Origin: Terriglobia bacterium
GTDB taxonomy: Bacteria > Acidobacteriota > Terriglobia > Terriglobales > Acidobacteriaceae
Direction of reading: 5' to 3'
DNA length: 33,505 nt
Assembly: GCA_021323935.1 (NCBI GenBank)
Contig: JAJPJZ010000185.1
Location: 1-33,505, forward strand
Shown here: piece by piece, positions 24,612-32,359 of the stretch
How positions within the stretch are numbered: the first letter of the stretch is position 1
Layout: each line of letters begins with the position of its first letter
Made by a program: the position numbers and the translations under genes
The notes under the pieces: model-generated
What the model saw: only the letters and a program-made list of their open reading frames with translations
What the model was told of the DNA's origin: nothing
Databases searched by the model: none

Positions 24612-24806
24612 ATGCCGAAACTTAAAACTCACAAAGGCGCAGCCAAGCGCTTCCGCAAGACGGCAACCGGCAAGATCAAGCGCGGCCGCTCGTTTGCGCG
24701 GCACATCCTGACCTCGAAAGAGACCAAGCGCAAACGCCATCTCGACAAAGACACCCTGGTGTCGCCGGCCGATGCGCCCAAGGTGAAGCGGATGATTCCG
24801 TACTAA
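24612..24806 (+). CDS. rpmI: Large ribosomal subunit protein bL35
   Basis: This is a 64-residue basic ribosomal protein. The real start is [20 protein letters not shown], the invariant bL35 N terminus, not the TTG ten codons upstream used by the ORF track, which lies inside a hairpin arm. The C terminus ([20 protein letters not shown]) is typical. It sits in the 50S subunit and lies in the conserved infC-rpmI-rplT order. Directly before the ATG there is no Shine-Dalgarno (CCCAGTCAT); the only candidate is the remote AAGGAG beyond the hairpin. In other bacteria bL20 represses this gene translationally through mRNA structure, so the hairpin may have regulatory meaning. Confidence 0.96.
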   Translation: MPKLKTHKGAAKRFRKTATGKIKRGRSFARHILTSKETKRKRHLDKDTLVSPADAPKVKRMIPY

Positions 24807-24902
24807 GGCGCCCTGGCAGCTTGCGCTTGCGCGCAGGCAAACCACCGGCGTCTGACAGCGTGTGAAGAGGCCTTTCCTGCCTCCAGCCGCTGAACCCAGC
24901 GC

Positions 24903-24924
24903 GGCCGGCGAACACTCGCCGGCC
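24903..24924 (+). promoter_or_regulatory. GC-rich hairpin just upstream of rplT
   Basis: GGCCGGCG-AACACT-CGCCGGCC is a perfect 8-base-pair stem with a 6-base loop, ending about 8 bases before the rplT ribosome site AAAGGAGAAG. An A-run rather than a T-run follows on the coding strand, so it is not a terminator for this transcript. It may set spacing or act as part of a bL20 autoregulatory leader; this is inference. Confidence 0.5.
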
Positions 24925-24944
24925 AGTAAAAAAGGAGAAGTGCA

Positions 24945-25307
24945 ATGCCTCGCGTAAAACGCGGAACCAAGCGCCGTGCCAAGCGCAAGAAGATTCTTGA
25001 GCGGGCGAGCGGTTATTACCTTACAAAATCAAAACTCTATCGCTCAGCAAAAGAATCGGTCGAGCGCGGGTTGAAGTTTGCCTATGCCGGGCGGCGCCAG
25101 AAAAAGCGCCAGTACCGCTCGCTGTGGATTGCGCGCATCAGCGCCGCTGCCAAGCAAAACGGCATCAGCTACAACCAGTTCATCAGCGGGCTGAAAAAAA
25201 CCGGCATCGAACTCGATCGCAAAATCCTGGCCGATCTGGCGGTCAACGATCCGGCTGCGTTTACCACGCTGGCCGACCAGGCCAAGGCCGCCAAAGCCGC
25301 CGCATAA
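24945..25307 (+). CDS. rplT: Large ribosomal subunit protein bL20
   Basis: This 120-residue protein of standard length binds 23S rRNA early in 50S assembly and in many bacteria represses its own operon. The basic N-terminal tail is [18 protein letters not shown]. The globular part follows: [60 protein letters not shown] and the final [28 protein letters not shown] lies 4-5 bases from the ATG, a far better ribosome site than rpmI has. It is followed by a strong stem-loop before pheS. Confidence 0.97.
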   Translation: MPRVKRGTKRRAKRKKILERASGYYLTKSKLYRSAKESVERGLKFAYAGRRQKKRQYRSLWIARISAAAKQNGISYNQFISGLKKTGIELDRKILADLAVNDPAAFTTLADQAKAAKAAA

Positions 25308-25338
25308 ACAGCGAACTCTGCCGAGAGCATCGGCGCAC

Positions 25339-25381
25339 ACGATGAGCCCACGGCATAAGCCGTGGGTTCGTCGTTTATATT
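25339..25381 (+). terminator. Terminator or attenuator hairpin between rplT and pheS
   Basis: Bases 25339-25354 pair with 25359-25374 around the tetraloop ATAA. The core CCCACGGC/GCCGTGGG is perfect and the outer 8 pairs include two G-U. TTATATT follows, a weak T-rich tail. The position suggests either partial termination after the ribosomal genes or an attenuator for pheST. No Phe-rich leader peptide was found before it. Confidence 0.55.
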
Positions 25382-25412
25382 GATTCCGAGCCCCTGCAAG
25401 GGTGATACGCGC

Positions 25413-26501
25413 GTGTACTCCGTGCCAAAACTCGACGATTATTCGCTGCCGGCGCTTGATGGCCTGGCAGGCGACCTCACGTCAGCGCTTAAGGCCGAAA
25501 GCGCCGCTGTTCGGAACGAGCAGGAGTGGAAGGCGTTCCGCGATCGCTGGCTCTCACGGAAGAGCGGCATCGTCACCCAGCTTAATGACCTGCTGAAAGC
25601 CGCGCCGAAGGAGAGCAAGCGCGAGGTCGGCCAGCGCGTGAATCAGCTCCGCGCGCTCATTGAAGAGCAAGTCGCGGCAGCCGGCCGGCAAGCCAGCGCG
25701 CCCGGCCGCGCCGGCGACCAGCTCGACATCACGCTTCCCGGCATTCGCCGCCCGCTGGGCGCCGAGCACCCGATCATCCGCACCATGAACGAAGTGGTCG
25801 CGGTGTTCAAGGCCATGGGCTATTCAGTGGCGGAAGGGCCGGAGATCGAGACCGACTACTTCAACTTTGAGGCGCTGAATTTTCCGCCCAATCATCCGGC
25901 TCGCGACACGCAAGACACGCTGTTCATCGCCGGCCAGGAGCGCAAGCCGCAGCGCGAGCGGCTGGTGCTGCGCACGCACACTTCACCGGTGCAGATTCGC
26001 GCCATGATGGCGTCGCCGCCGCCGCTGCGCATTGTTTGCCCGGGCAAAGTGCATCGCCGCGATGCGGCCGACGCCACGCACTCGCCCATGTTCCACCAGC
26101 TCGAGTGCCTCGCGGTCGATAGCAACATTACGTTCAGCGACCTGAAAGGCACGCTGGACCACATGTGCAAGGCGCTGTTCGGCTCATCGGTCAAGACGCG
26201 CTTTCAGCCGTCATTTTTCCCGTTTACCGAGCCCAGCGCGGAAGTTTACGTTTCATGCCCGTTTTGCGGGGCCAGGGGATGCCGCATCTGCAAGCAGAGC
26301 GGCTGGATCGAGCTGGGCGGTTCAGGAATGGTGCATCCCAACGTCTTTGAAGCGGTGCGCGGATATGGCTACGATCCCGCAAAGATTTCCGGGTTCGCGT
26401 TCGGCATGGGCATTGATCGCATGGCCGCGCTGCGCTGGGACATTCACGACATCCAGTTATTTTTTGAAGGCGACGTCCGGTTCCTGGAACAGTTTGCGTA
26501 A
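25413..26501 (+). CDS. pheS: Phenylalanine-tRNA ligase alpha subunit
   Basis: This is the catalytic alpha subunit of the alpha2-beta2 enzyme that charges tRNA-Phe. I start at GTG 25413 because AAGGG lies 10 bases upstream and the ORF-track start lies inside the preceding hairpin. The result is 362 residues, the normal size. An N-terminal coiled-coil tRNA-contacting region spans about 10-100. The class II core follows, with HPIIRTMNEVVAVFKAMGYS, EGPEIETDYFNFEALNFPP, RTHTSPVQIRAM (motif 2 region), GKVHRRDAADATHSPMFHQLE, FFPFTEPSAEVYVSC and motif 3 GFAFGMGIDRMAALRW. A Cys cluster (CPFCGARGCRICK) is present, as in many bacterial PheS. pheT starts 43 bases downstream. Confidence 0.97.
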   Translation: MYSVPKLDDYSLPALDGLAGDLTSALKAESAAVRNEQEWKAFRDRWLSRKSGIVTQLNDLLKAAPKESKREVGQRVNQLRALIEEQVAAAGRQASAPGRAGDQLDITLPGIRRPLGAEHPIIRTMNEVVAVFKAMGYSVAEGPEIETDYFNFEALNFPPNHPARDTQDTLFIAGQERKPQRERLVLRTHTSPVQIRAMMASPPPLRIVCPGKVHRRDAADATHSPMFHQLECLAVDSNITFSDLKGTLDHMCKALFGSSVKTRFQPSFFPFTEPSAEVYVSCPFCGARGCRICKQSGWIELGGSGMVHPNVFEAVRGYGYDPAKISGFAFGMGIDRMAALRWDIHDIQLFFEGDVRFLEQFA

Positions 26502-26544
26502 TGGCTAAATCCGCACGGCCGAATTTCACTGTGCCGCATAAGCA

Positions 26545-28605
26545 ATGAAGCTGCTCCCTTCATGGTTGCGCGAATTCGTCGATGTGCCGGCTGACGACCA
26601 GGCGCTTGCGCGCGACCTGACGCGCGCAGGCATCAACATCGAAGGGATTTCCTGCGAGCGCGAGCACACCGTCTTCGAAGCCGAAATCACGACCAACCGG
26701 CCGGACGCAATGAACCATTACGGCGTGGCGCGCGAAGCCGCTGCCATTTATGACGCCGAACTGAAGGCACTGTCGGCCGAAGCGCCGCCTTCATCGGCCG
26801 CAGCCGGCCCCGGCCGCGTGAGGATTGAAATTCAAGATGCCGAAGGTTGCGCCCGCTACACTGCGCGCATCATCCGCGGCATTCGCATCGGGCCCTCGCC
26901 TGAGCACATTCGCCGCAGGCTGGAGCTGCTTGGCTCGAGTTCGATCTCGAATATCGTCGATGCCTCGAATTACACGCTGCAGGAGATGGGGCACCCTACG
27001 CACGCCTTCGATCTTGACCGGCTTGCCGGCGGCCGTATTCTGGTGCGCCGTGCGCGCAAAGGCGAAACGCTGAAGACGCTCGACGGCGTGGAGCGCAAGC
27101 TCGAGCCTGAAGACGTAGTGATTGCCGACGCCGAAAAGCCGGTAGCGCTGGCCGGCATCATGGGCGGCTCCAATTCCATGATCACGCCGGAAACCCGCAA
27201 CGTGCTGGTGGAATCGGCGTGGTTTGATCCTGCGCCGGTGCGCAGAACTGCCCGGCGGCTCGGCATGCACACTGACGCCTCACACCGCTTTGAGCGCGGC
27301 GCAGATTGGGGGGGCACTGCGCTCGCATGTGCCCGCGTTGCGAAATTGATTGTTGAAACCGGTGGCGGCGAGCTCGATGGCGATGAAATCGATGTTGTCG
27401 CGCGCCAGGTTGGCGGCGCGACCGTCAAGTTGTGGGAAAGCGAAATTCGCCGCATCCTGGGCGGCGCCATCACCGATCCTGAGGTGCCGCGAATTCTGCA
27501 GCGGCTCGGGTTCGCGGTCAAAGTCAATCTTGATGAGAGCGCCAGCTACGCCGTCAAAGTTCCAACCTGGCGGCTCGATGTTGAGCAGCAGATCGACCTG
27601 ATTGAAGAGCTGGCTCGCATCTATGGCTACGATCGTTTTCCTGACACGCTGCCGTCATTTGCCGGCGCCGTGGTTGAGCTGCCCGCTGCGAAGGCGGATT
27701 CAGTGGCACGCTCTACGCTGCTCGCCCTCGGGTACAGCGAGACAATTTCCATGAGCTTTATCTCAGCGGAAGCGGCGCGGCAGTTCAGCGCGGCCGGCCT
27801 GGCCGTGGTTCAGAACCCGGTGAACGACGAGGCTTCAGCCATGCGCACGTCTCTTGTTCCCGGAATGCTGGCCATGCTGGAACGAAATTTGAATCGCGGC
27901 AATGCGACTGCCCGGCTGTTTGAGATGGGACATGTCTTTGAACTAATCGGCGACCGCACCGATGAGCGGCCGATGCTTTGCATTGGCGCAACCGGCGATG
28001 CCATGCCGCAATCCGTCCATCAACCTGCGCGGCCTTATAGCTTTTTCGATTTGAAGGGCGACATCGAAGCGCTGCTGGGCCGCTTCGAGCTTGGGCGCGT
28101 CGAATGCGAATTGCCGGATTCATCTTCGCCCGCGGGATGGCTGCAGCCCGGCCGCTCGGCCCGAATCGTGGCTGATGGCGCGGCGCTTGGGCAATTTGGG
28201 GAAGTCAGGCCAGGCGCATTGCCGGAATTGAAAATGCGGCAGGCGGTTTACGTCGCCGAACTCAACCTGCAGCGGCTGTATGAGCGAGGCCTGCGCAAAA
28301 TCCGGTTCCAGGAGCCCTCGCGCTATCCGGCCATTGAGCGCGACTTTTCGTTTATTTTTCCCCCGTCAGTTCATTTCAACGAGGTGCGCAGCGCGATTGA
28401 CGCTGTGCGAATTCCCGAGCTGCGCGGCTTCGCGCCGATTGAAATCTTCCGCGGCGGTGCGATTACGGCAGGCGCCTATTCGCTGCTGCTGCGCGCCACG
28501 TTTCAATCGAATGAGCGCACGCTGCGCGATCAGGATGTTGCCGACTGGTCGGTTCAGATCACGGCAGCGCTGGAAAAGCTCGGCGGGACGCTGCGTTCCC
28601 AATAA
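26545..28605 (+). CDS. pheT: Phenylalanine-tRNA ligase beta subunit, short form
   Basis: This is a 686-residue beta subunit, about 100 residues below the common bacterial size. The N terminus KLLPSWLREFVDVPADDQAL passes through GINIEGIS straight to EAEITTNRPDAMNHYGVARE. The EMAP-II/OB tRNA-binding domain normally inserted here is absent. The editing B3/B4 region is present (ISNIVDASNYTLQEMGHPTH, SHRFERGADW). B5 follows, with YAVKVPTWRLDVEQQIDLIE and ELARIYGYDRFP, then the catalytic-like core (VQNPVNDEASAMRTSLVPGM). The C-terminal anticodon-binding FDX-ACB domain is present (SRYPAIERDFSFIFP, SNERTLRDQDV). It pairs with PheS and should retain function. Confidence 0.96.
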   Translation: MKLLPSWLREFVDVPADDQALARDLTRAGINIEGISCEREHTVFEAEITTNRPDAMNHYGVAREAAAIYDAELKALSAEAPPSSAAAGPGRVRIEIQDAEGCARYTARIIRGIRIGPSPEHIRRRLELLGSSSISNIVDASNYTLQEMGHPTHAFDLDRLAGGRILVRRARKGETLKTLDGVERKLEPEDVVIADAEKPVALAGIMGGSNSMITPETRNVLVESAWFDPAPVRRTARRLGMHTDASHRFERGADWGGTALACARVAKLIVETGGGELDGDEIDVVARQVGGATVKLWESEIRRILGGAITDPEVPRILQRLGFAVKVNLDESASYAVKVPTWRLDVEQQIDLIEELARIYGYDRFPDTLPSFAGAVVELPAAKADSVARSTLLALGYSETISMSFISAEAARQFSAAGLAVVQNPVNDEASAMRTSLVPGMLAMLERNLNRGNATARLFEMGHVFELIGDRTDERPMLCIGATGDAMPQSVHQPARPYSFFDLKGDIEALLGRFELGRVECELPDSSSPAGWLQPGRSARIVADGAALGQFGEVRPGALPELKMRQAVYVAELNLQRLYERGLRKIRFQEPSRYPAIERDFSFIFPPSVHFNEVRSAIDAVRIPELRGFAPIEIFRGGAITAGAYSLLLRATFQSNERTLRDQDVADWSVQITAALEKLGGTLRSQ

Positions 28606-28724
28606 GAGTAGCGGACCAGAATGGCGGCAGAACCAGCAGCAGGGCGGCCGCTAGAAGCAACCAGAGGTGCGAGCGATGCGTGGAAACTCCGCTTCAAAGA
28701 GAGTCTAAATCGAAGGAAGACTCA

Positions 28725-28753
28725 TTGCACTTTTAACCTTCTACTCTTACCTT
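28725..28753 (+). promoter_or_regulatory. Candidate leaderless promoter of mutL
   Basis: TTGCAC (28725-28730), a 17-base spacer and TACCTT (28748-28753, TANNNT type) end 7 bases before the mutL ATG. The upstream sequence is pyrimidine-rich and contains no Shine-Dalgarno. Transcription would start at the ATG. Confidence 0.4.
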
Positions 28754-28760
28754 TGCATTC

Positions 28761-30716
28761 ATGGGCCGAATCCACGTACTTTCCGAGAGCGTCGCCAACA
28801 AAATTGCGGCGGGCGAAGTGGTGGAGCGGCCTGCGTCGGTGGTCAAGGAGCTGCTCGAAAACTCGCTTGATGCGGGCGCGACCCGCATGCGCATTGCCGT
28901 GGAAGCGGGCGGCAAGCGCTTCATCCAGGTGACCGACAACGGTTGCGGCATGCTGCGCGACGATGCGCTGCTGGCGTTTGAACGCCACGCCACCTCCAAG
29001 ATCAAAGACGCCGAAGACTTGCTGAGCATTGCCACGCTCGGCTTTCGCGGTGAGGCGCTGCCTTCAATCGCATCTGTGTCGCGGCTGCACCTGGAGACGC
29101 ATGCGCCCGAGGAGCCCAGCGGAAGCGTGATTGACATCGCGGGCGGCCGCATCATCAATGTCGCCGAGGCCGGCCTTCCGCCCGGAACATCGCTGACCAT
29201 CCGCGACCTGTTTTTTAATACGCCGGCGCGGCGAAAGTTTTTGCGCTCGGAATCGACTGAACTCTCGCACATCGCGTCGCTGGTCACGCATTATTCGCTC
29301 GCCCATCCTGACAAGCATTTCGAGCTGCACTCGGCCAGCAATGCCATGCTGGTGGTGGCGCCGGTGGCGTCGCATTCGGAGCGGCTTTACCAGGTGTTCG
29401 GCCGCGAAACTCTCGACCAGCTCATCGCGGTGGCCGCCGCCATTCCGTTTGAGGCGCAACGCTCGGGCGGTTATGCGCAGGAATCTAACGTCGATGATGA
29501 CCATGAGATCGCGCCCGGCGAGCTGCGCCTGCACGGTTTTATTTCCAAGCCTGAAATTCAGAAGCTCAATCGCAATTCCATTTTTGTTTTTGTGAATGGC
29601 CGCCTGGTACGCGATCGTCTCATCCAGCACTCGCTGACCGAGGCATACCGCAATATCCTGCCGCCGACCGTCTTTCCCGTCGTGCTGCTGTTCCTGGAGA
29701 TGCCGTGTACCGAAGTCGATGCCAACGTGCATCCTTCCAAGACCGAAGTACGTTTTCGGCACCAACAGTTTGTTCATGATTTTGTGCGGGATTCGTTGCG
29801 CCAGGCGGTGATAAAGGCGCGTCCGGTGCCGCAGTTTGTGAGCGAAATTCGCGCGCGGCCAACCGCCGCACAAGCTCTCACGCCCGGCGCCATTCCGGCC
29901 GAAGCCGCGGCTGCCGGCGGAGTGGCCAATGCAGGCGACTTTGCGCTCACGGCGCCGCCGCTGCCGCCGCAAACTGCACGCCTCGGTTTTGAAGGCAGCA
30001 TTGCTATCGAAGCCAATGCGGCAGCCGCTGCTGCCAGGTTTGACCACTCGGCTGTAGTCGCGTTTCCCGCGTCCGTGGCCGACCGTGCCTGCGCGCCCGC
30101 GATCGATGATTGCGGGGCAGAGCCGGCGCCAGCTTCACTCTCAAGCCTGCGGCCGCTCGGCCAGGTGCGCGATTCATTCATCCTCGCGGTGAATGGCGAT
30201 GGCGTGTGGATTATCGATCAGCATGTGGCGCACGAACGCGTTCTGTTTGAGCGAGTGTTGCGGCAGCGCGGCGCGCGTGCGGTCGAGTCGCAGCGGCTGC
30301 TGATGCCGCTCATCATTGAGCTCACACCCGCGCAGCAGGCGGCGTTCACTGAGATCAGCGACGAGCTGCGCCTGAACGGCTTCGACGTGGAGCCTTTCGG
30401 AGCGCGAACCGTGGCCGTGAAGACTGCTCCGGCCGGAATTGAAACCGCCGATATCGAGCGCATGCTGGGCGAATTGCTCGAGCAGGTGCGTCGCGAAGAG
30501 CAGGCATTGAACATCGACGCCCTGCGCGCCCGCATCGCAGCCTCGATCGCCTGCCATGCGGCAATTAAAGTGAACACGCCGCTGGAGCAGAACAAAATGG
30601 AATGGCTGCTCGCTGAGCTCGCGAAAACCGAGTGCCCCATGTCGTGCCCGCACGGCCGCCCGGTGGTATTGCGGTATTCTTTCAAAGACATTCAACGAGC
30701 ATTCAAGCGGATCTAG
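28761..30716 (+). CDS. mutL: DNA mismatch repair protein MutL
   Basis: This is a 651-residue mismatch-repair mediator that links MutS recognition to strand incision. The N-terminal GHKL ATPase is complete: VVKELLENSLDAGAT (E30, N34), DNGCGM (59-64), ATSKI and TLGFRGEALPSIASVS. The transducer domain has VFVNGRLVRDR and VDANVHPSKTEVRF. An Ala/Pro-rich linker (about 365-460) leads to the C-terminal dimerisation/endonuclease domain with DQHVAHERVLFE (from D486), ACHAAIKVN and CPMSCPHGRPVVL. The DQHA-x2-E-x4-E motif is kept, except Val for Ala at its fourth position, so it is most likely a nicking MutL, consistent with MutH-free bacteria. No mutS is nearby. It probably has its own promoter after pheT. 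Confidence 0.96.
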   Translation: MGRIHVLSESVANKIAAGEVVERPASVVKELLENSLDAGATRMRIAVEAGGKRFIQVTDNGCGMLRDDALLAFERHATSKIKDAEDLLSIATLGFRGEALPSIASVSRLHLETHAPEEPSGSVIDIAGGRIINVAEAGLPPGTSLTIRDLFFNTPARRKFLRSESTELSHIASLVTHYSLAHPDKHFELHSASNAMLVVAPVASHSERLYQVFGRETLDQLIAVAAAIPFEAQRSGGYAQESNVDDDHEIAPGELRLHGFISKPEIQKLNRNSIFVFVNGRLVRDRLIQHSLTEAYRNILPPTVFPVVLLFLEMPCTEVDANVHPSKTEVRFRHQQFVHDFVRDSLRQAVIKARPVPQFVSEIRARPTAAQALTPGAIPAEAAAAGGVANAGDFALTAPPLPPQTARLGFEGSIAIEANAAAAAARFDHSAVVAFPASVADRACAPAIDDCGAEPAPASLSSLRPLGQVRDSFILAVNGDGVWIIDQHVAHERVLFERVLRQRGARAVESQRLLMPLIIELTPAQQAAFTEISDELRLNGFDVEPFGARTVAVKTAPAGIETADIERMLGELLEQVRREEQALNIDALRARIAASIACHAAIKVNTPLEQNKMEWLLAELAKTECPMSCPHGRPVVLRYSFKDIQRAFKRI

Positions 30717-30740
30717 GCTTTCGCGTCCGCTCGGCTGGCC

Positions 30741-31673
30741 ATGGACTATCAAGAGCTCGAAGAACTTCGCCGCAGGCGCTGGCACCAGGACGGCAACGCC
30801 GTGCGCACGCTTGAGGCCGCTCGCGGCTTCATGGATGAAGTCGGGCTCTGCGCCATGTATCCGGAACCACACCAGCAGGCGGCGCCGACCTTCATTGGCG
30901 CATGGCTCGGCCGTGGCCACAGCCTGCCGGTGGCGCGAGCTGCCTTCGCTCATCCTGAGGCTGCAGAAGCGGAAGCGATGAAGATGCGGCTGATTCGCGA
31001 GCGTGCTGCCTACGAATGGCCGCTGCACGACTCGGTGTTGCTCATTGCCACGCCCGTGTTTCCGTTTTTCTATGCGCTGGCTGCCGATCGCGGCGGACGG
31101 CAGCAGCCCACCTGGGCCGCGGGCCAGAAGCTTTCTCGCCTTGCGCGCGACGCCTGGTCAGAGTTCGAACGCGCAAAGCAGCCGCTCAGCGAGGAGCAAC
31201 TCCGCCGGCAGCTCGGCAAGGGCGTAAGTGAGGCAGCGTTGCGACGCGCATTGCATGAGCTGTGGCAGCGGCTGCGCGTCACCTTAGTCGATCGCAATGA
31301 AGAAGGCGCGATTTGGGATGCGCTTGCGCGCAGTTCGCAGCAGGCGGTCGCCCAGGGCGAGCAGCTTTCCGTTTCTGCCGCGCTTTCCGCCCTGGTGTCG
31401 CAATTCCTCGATGCCATGATCGCGGCTGAGCCGGCGCACATCGAGTCATTCTTCTCGCCGCTGGTAGGCCGCGCGAAAGTGCGCGACGCAGTCAGCGCTT
31501 TGCTGGCGGCGCGCCAGGTGTCGGCGGTCCAGGTGGGCAGCCAGAACATGCTGCAGATTACCCCCGAAAAAATTCCAATCGTGCCGCGCCCGCCGCGCGA
31601 AAGGCCGGCCGCAGGCGACCCTCGGCGGCAGCCGCTGCGCCCGCGCCGCATGCCGGGCCGCAAGCCAGCATGA
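30741..31673 (+). CDS. Uncharacterised protein, possible winged-helix/AlkZ-like
   Basis: I do not recognise this 310-residue protein with certainty. The first half contains FMDEVGLCAMYPEPHQQAAP and YEWPLHDSVLLIATPVFPFF, reminiscent of conserved blocks in uncharacterised proteins sometimes grouped with winged-helix DNA glycosylases of the AlkZ/YcaQ type. The middle (about 130-185) is predicted helix-turn-helix-like, with SEEQLRRQLGKGVSEAALRR and ALHELWQRLRVTLVDR. The C-terminal part (LSVSAALSALVSQFLDAMIA, FFSPLVGRAKVRDAVSALLA) is helical and ends in a basic Pro/Arg tail. There is no signal peptide or membrane helix, so it is cytoplasmic. It lies 24 bases after mutL and shares ATGA with cmk, so it is co-expressed with both. 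A DNA-related role is a guess from context. Confidence 0.75.
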   Translation: MDYQELEELRRRRWHQDGNAVRTLEAARGFMDEVGLCAMYPEPHQQAAPTFIGAWLGRGHSLPVARAAFAHPEAAEAEAMKMRLIRERAAYEWPLHDSVLLIATPVFPFFYALAADRGGRQQPTWAAGQKLSRLARDAWSEFERAKQPLSEEQLRRQLGKGVSEAALRRALHELWQRLRVTLVDRNEEGAIWDALARSSQQAVAQGEQLSVSAALSALVSQFLDAMIAAEPAHIESFFSPLVGRAKVRDAVSALLAARQVSAVQVGSQNMLQITPEKIPIVPRPPRERPAAGDPRRQPLRPRRMPGRKPA

Positions 31674-32359
31674 GCACAACACGCAAGCTGGTGATCGCAA
31701 TTGATGGCCCGGCGGGCGCCGGCAAGAGCACAATCGCCGCCCGCCTGGCGCAGGCGCTGGGCTACCTGAACCTTGAGAGCGGCGCAATGTATCGCGCGCT
31801 CGCGCTGAAGGCGCTGCAACGCGGAGCCTCGCTCGATGATCATGCAGCCCTGGCTGCGCTTGCCCGCGCCTCGCGTATCGAGCTCATCCCCACCTCGGAA
31901 GGCAACCAGGTCTTGCTCGATGGCGAAGACGTGTCGGCCCGGATCCGCCAGCAGGACGTCACCGACGCTGCATCGCGCGTCAGCGTGCATCCAGCAGTAC
32001 GCGAGTGGATGGTGGCGCGCCAGCGCGAGCTCGGCGCCGGCGGCGGCGTCATCATGGAAGGCCGGGACATCGGCACGGTCGTGTTCCCCGACGCCGACCT
32101 GAAAATTTTTCTTGATGCCGCACCCCATGTGCGCACCGAGCGCCGGGCGGCGCAGCATCAGCAGAAGACCGGCCTGGCGGCGGCGCGCGAGGCCATAGCT
32201 GCCGAACTGCGCGAACGCGACCGCCGCGACACGACGCGGTCGCACTCGCCCCTGGTGCCCGCCGAAGATGCCGTCATTATTGATTCGAGTGCGCTTGACA
32301 TCGAGGATGTGATCGCAAGGATTCGCGCGCTCATCGAGCAGAAGCTGCCGCCTTCATGA
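31670..32359 (+). CDS. cmk: Cytidylate (CMP/dCMP) kinase
   Basis: This 229-residue P-loop enzyme phosphorylates CMP and dCMP with ATP. The Walker A motif is IDGPAGAGKSTIA (about 11-23). LNLESGAMYRALALKAL, DGEDVSARIRQQDVTDAASR and VSVHPAVREWMVARQREL follow. The signature GGVIMEGRDIGTVVFPDADL and KIFLDAAPHVRTERR come next, with a C-terminal RDRRDTTRSHSPLVPAEDA. Family length is normal. The ATG overlaps the previous stop (ATGA), indicating translational coupling. The stop overlaps the convergent metallopeptidase-like gene by 6 bases. Confidence 0.97.
   Translation: MSTTRKLVIAIDGPAGAGKSTIAARLAQALGYLNLESGAMYRALALKALQRGASLDDHAALAALARASRIELIPTSEGNQVLLDGEDVSARIRQQDVTDAASRVSVHPAVREWMVARQRELGAGGGVIMEGRDIGTVVFPDADLKIFLDAAPHVRTERRAAQHQQKTGLAAAREAIAAELRERDRRDTTRSHSPLVPAEDAVIIDSSALDIEDVIARIRALIEQKLPPS

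Noticed and set aside
24903-24935. Intrinsic terminator before rplT
   Set aside because: The stem is strong, but it is followed by an A-run on the coding strand and lies within a conserved ribosomal operon.
28621-28932. 103-residue ORF between pheT and mutL
   Set aside because: It overlaps the mutL start in another frame, has no recognisable domain or ribosome site, and looks like a chance ORF in GC-rich DNA.
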